IMG/VR virus record: IMGVR_UViG_3300027900_000001
Coordinates: 1 to 39,217 of that record
Strand: one strand, 5' to 3'
Source of the DNA: a virus
Length of the DNA stretch: 39,217 nt
A program made the translations under genes and the position numbers. The notes under the pieces are model-generated. The model ran no database searches, was not told the DNA's origin, and saw only the letters and a list, made by a program, of their open reading frames with translations. Shown here piece after piece: positions 36,714 to 39,217 of the stretch (positions are counted from its first letter, which is position 1; every line of letters starts with the position of its first letter).

Positions 36714-37574
36714 ATGAACTTTAATTGCGGTCAGGACTTATGCTATGTCCAGCCCCAGTGCGACTCCGAATTTTCGAGCCGAATCAATGCTATTGTTTTG
36801 GTCAAGAAAAACTATGCGGTCAGTAAAACTTCCAGTGCGGCGTTTTTAGACTCCATTTATGAGGGTATGCTTACTGGTGATGTGAAAGCAATCCTAAACA
36901 TCCGAGGCTCAAAAGCCCGGCCAGAAACTGCTGAATTAGGCGGCTTCGGAAATCAATCCATCAAAGTTGGAAACACATCTCACACTCTGGAGTATGTGGA
37001 CCAATTCATCAAGGAGAATCAGGCCTTCTACAATGCTATCCGCAGCGGTGGCAGTAAGTATGACCTGTATTATTTCACCCAACAGTTAATCTTTGATGCC
37101 TCTGGCAGCCAGATTACCCTGTACGGCGATGCAGTACACACTGACGGCCCGACCGACCTTCTGGAAGGACAGGCAACCATCAAGTGGGTGCAGAAAGGAA
37201 GTCCGCTGGCTATCTTTGACGACTACGATTCAGATGATTTCTTGGAAGGCCTCTACTATGAGGTGAACAACCTGCCAAGTCCTTACTCGGTGTCAATCGG
37301 GCCGGATGATACTGCTACCTTTACAATGCTCGGTACGCTGAATAAGTCAGTTGATAACGATTGCGATTTGATTTACTCGATTGAGTCAATCGATGCTGAC
37401 TACTTGACTTATGTATCGGCGGTAACACTTAACACTGCTACTGGATTGGTAACCATTACAACTGATGAAAGTGAGACTCCAACCGGGTCATTCAACATAA
37501 AGTTCAAGATTACCAACGATTGCAGCGATTGCACTGTTGGTTACTTTGAAGTTACCGTAACCAAAACTCTTTAA
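36714..37574 (+). CDS. Probable virion protein with C-terminal Ig-like domain
   Basis: A 286-residue protein. The first 190 residues have mixed beta structure and early Cys (NCGQDLCYVQPQCDSEF). The last 90 residues (PYSVSIGPDDTATFTMLGTLNKSVDND..., TGLVTITTDESETPTGSFNIKFKITNDCSDCTVGYFEVTVTKTL) look like an Ig/cadherin-type beta sandwich, common as an appended domain in virion proteins. It is the last gene before the portal. A role as tail tube or decoration is not decided by the sequence. Confidence 0.5.
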   Translation: MNFNCGQDLCYVQPQCDSEFSSRINAIVLVKKNYAVSKTSSAAFLDSIYEGMLTGDVKAILNIRGSKARPETAELGGFGNQSIKVGNTSHTLEYVDQFIKENQAFYNAIRSGGSKYDLYYFTQQLIFDASGSQITLYGDAVHTDGPTDLLEGQATIKWVQKGSPLAIFDDYDSDDFLEGLYYEVNNLPSPYSVSIGPDDTATFTMLGTLNKSVDNDCDLIYSIESIDADYLTYVSAVTLNTATGLVTITTDESETPTGSFNIKFKITNDCSDCTVGYFEVTVTKTL

Positions 37575-37585
37575 TCTTTGCGCCG

Positions 37586-39217
37586 ATGCTGACTCAGGAA
37601 GACTTAATTGCCATACTTTCTAACCCGAAAAAAATCAACTTCCAGACTGATTATCATGAGGAAGTGCGGGAGATTTACGAGGCATTGGAAAATCACTTTG
37701 ATGATGACTATCCAAGGCGGCTACTTGAGTCAACACGGCCAAATGAAGAAGAGTGGATGAAATTGGAGCGGGAGCGGGTATGGGAATGCCCCTCCCGAGT
37801 TCCAATTAAACGGGTCGAAAACCTGCTGACCAAAATCAGGCAGGCAGATGACTTCCGGATTAACTGGCTGGAAAATGAACTTGAAACCGGGATTGCTGCG
37901 GATAATAGCTTCCGTGATTATTGCGAAAAGAAGCTGCCTGTATATGGCAGTCTGGAAGATTGGCTCTTTCAGACCTTTCAGCGTTATTACTTATCAGACC
38001 CAAATGCCCTTATCTGGGTGGCTCCAAAGGTGGATGATATTCGGGAAGGGTTCAATTTGGATAAGCCATTTCCCCAGTTAATTGAATCCGAGGATATTGT
38101 CGAGTTGGGTGAATCGTATGCAGTCTGGAAGATTGAAGAGGACAAAAAGAAGCGAATCAAATACTTTGGTGCCTGCGATGAGACTACTTTCTACTATGTA
38201 ACTTACGAGCAGGGACAGACCGATAAAATCAGCATTGAGGTTTACCCGATATTTTCCTCTTATCCGATTCATACGGTAGGCTCAGTTGTCTACGAGGTAG
38301 AAGACTACACGGTAATCTATGAGTCCATTGTTCAGGCTGCCATTCCGGAGTGGAATCAGGCCTTACGCCGGGCCGATGACAACAACATCCTTTGGATTAA
38401 ACAGGCCTATCCGAAAGAATGGGAGTACAAATCCACTGCCTGCAAGACCTGCAAAGGTTCAGGTAGGGGCAAAGGTGCGGAGACTTCCTGCAAGACCTGC
38501 AATGGGTCGGGCAATGATGTAGTTGAATCTCCATTCCAGAAGATTGTAATCAGCATCCCTAAGACCAATGCGCTGACAAACGAAAACCAGCTGACGGCAA
38601 TACCTACACCGCCTGCCGGGATAATTGAGCGAGATTTGGCAACTATCAAAGAATTTGGAATCGAGATTCAGACCCGCCTTTACAACGGTATGCGGGCCTT
38701 GGGCCTTGAATACCTTTTTGAATCGCCGCTTGCCGTATCTGGAGAAGCCAAAATTCAGGACAAAAAAGAGGTGCATACCTTCCTTTATCAAGTTGCGGTC
38801 CATTATGTTACCATTTATCAGTGGGTTGCCAAAAACCTGTACCTGCAAAAGTATGCGGTCCTTCCTAATCTGGTAACTGAGGAAAGAATAAACCAGAACC
38901 TGCCAAAGCTGACCATACCAACCGACTTCGATATTTACACAGCCGCTGAGATTGCCGATGCTCTGGCAATGGCCCGGGATAAATCCTTCGGCCCGGAAAT
39001 CAGCAATGGCCTTGAAAGAGACCTATTGATTAAGCAATACGGTGAAGGTTCAATGGCGGTGAAGAAAAACGAAATCCGGCAAAGGCTGAATCCATTGCCG
39101 AATTACAAGCCTGATGAAATTGCCTTGCTGAAAGAGTCTGGCATGGTGTCCGATGTGGATGCAATGCTGGCGGTCAAGATTGACTACTTTACCAATGTGC
39201 TGACTGCCGAGGATGAT
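37586..39217 (+). CDS. Portal protein with embedded zinc knuckle (continues at 1-213)
   Basis: A 581-residue protein starting at 37586, split by the end of the sequence. The N-terminal part (to about residue 270) contains strands such as PIFSSYPIHTVGSVVYEV, and the C-terminal part is helical (IKEFGIEIQTRLYNGMRALGLEYLFES). Position before a MuF-like gene, length and overall pattern indicate a portal, the ring through which DNA enters. Residues 286-309 have two copies of CxxCxGxG (CKTCKGSG and CKTCNGSG), a DnaJ-type zinc knuckle, unusual in a portal. A -7-like box, TAATCTTTG, lies five bases before the ATG. The call is mainly from context. Confidence 0.8.
   Translation, partial: MLTQEDLIAILSNPKKINFQTDYHEEVREIYEALENHFDDDYPRRLLESTRPNEEEWMKLERERVWECPSRVPIKRVENLLTKIRQADDFRINWLENELETGIAADNSFRDYCEKKLPVYGSLEDWLFQTFQRYYLSDPNALIWVAPKVDDIREGFNLDKPFPQLIESEDIVELGESYAVWKIEEDKKKRIKYFGACDETTFYYVTYEQGQTDKISIEVYPIFSSYPIHTVGSVVYEVEDYTVIYESIVQAAIPEWNQALRRADDNNILWIKQAYPKEWEYKSTACKTCKGSGRGKGAETSCKTCNGSGNDVVESPFQKIVISIPKTNALTNENQLTAIPTPPAGIIERDLATIKEFGIEIQTRLYNGMRALGLEYLFESPLAVSGEAKIQDKKEVHTFLYQVAVHYVTIYQWVAKNLYLQKYAVLPNLVTEERINQNLPKLTIPTDFDIYTAAEIADALAMARDKSFGPEISNGLERDLLIKQYGEGSMAVKKNEIRQRLNPLPNYKPDEIALLKESGMVSDVDAMLAVKIDYFTNVLTAEDD
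39119..39217. repeat. Terminal overlap of the circular assembly (copy 2)
   Basis: Identical to bases 1-99 (see first entry). It lies in the portal coding sequence. Confidence 0.93.

Noticed and set aside
1-39217. tRNA or rRNA genes
   Set aside because: Looking for cloverleaf arms and the TTCRANNC loop by eye I found no convincing candidate; a tRNAscan run would settle it.

Overview
The window is one complete, circularly assembled genome of a tailed phage (siphovirus-like, class Caudoviricetes) of a Bacteroidota host. Bases 1-99 are identical to 39119-39217, and the portal gene runs across that join, so the unique genome is about 39,118 bp. The Bacteroidota assignment rests on: recurrent promoters of the type TTTG-N19/20-TAnnTTTG and no convincing Shine-Dalgarno sequences; a primase-helicase with a BT4734/VirE-like N-terminus; and small proteins typical of Bacteroidota mobile elements (a DUF6496-like protein, a TAVEWL-type protein). 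The long tape measure protein and the tail chaperone frameshift point to a long flexible tail. No integrase, excisionase or clear repressor was found, so a virulent lifestyle is likely but not proven.

Layout. (1) 37586-39217 plus 1-2330 (+): portal with an embedded zinc knuckle, MuF-like head protein, a small Cys-rich protein and an unrecognised structural protein. (2) 2331-3400 (-): array A of small AT-rich genes. (3) 3407-7249 (-): an operon of small proteins, three glycosyltransferase-like genes and a protein with an RNA polymerase alpha-CTD-like domain, driven by a promoter at 7270-7301. (4) 7337-12570 (+): HK97-gp10-like protein, probable tail terminator, lysis block (M15 endolysin, two membrane proteins, a spanin-like lipoprotein), a GT25 glycosyltransferase, scaffold and major capsid protein. 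(5) 12663-13436 (-): array B of small genes, related in layout to array A. (6) 13437-18012 (-): helicase-methyltransferase fusion, Gp157-like, ERF annealing protein, SSB-like protein and a coiled-coil membrane protein. (7) 18080-23548 (+): HTH protein, methyltransferase, primase-helicase, candidate origin, SF2 helicase, VRR-NUC nuclease. (8) 23560-25709 (+): small regulator-like genes, then a ParB-like and Mom-like DNA modification pair. (9) 25714-37574 (+): terminases, tail chaperone G/GT frameshift pair, tape measure, tail proteins and a 16-residue-repeat fibre with a cysteine in register in 13 repeats.

How it works together. Regions 6-7 look like an early replication and recombination programme controlled by a compact divergent promoter at 18027-18062, in which each TTTGCAAA palindrome serves as the -33 box of one promoter and part of the -7 box of the other. 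The genome carries several likely modification or anti-restriction functions: a Mom-like protein, a helicase-methyltransferase, a SAM methyltransferase and four glycosyltransferases. Packaging, head and tail genes fill most of the remaining plus strand.

The most unusual features are: two separate arrays of small AT-rich genes that share a 50-bp end repeat and repeated leader and hairpin boundaries resembling degenerate integron gene cassettes; a portal carrying a DnaJ-like zinc motif; a free-standing alpha-CTD-like protein among the glycosyltransferases; a cysteine-ladder fibre; and clean AT-rich replacement patches inside the ParB/Mom pair and inside a tail protein.
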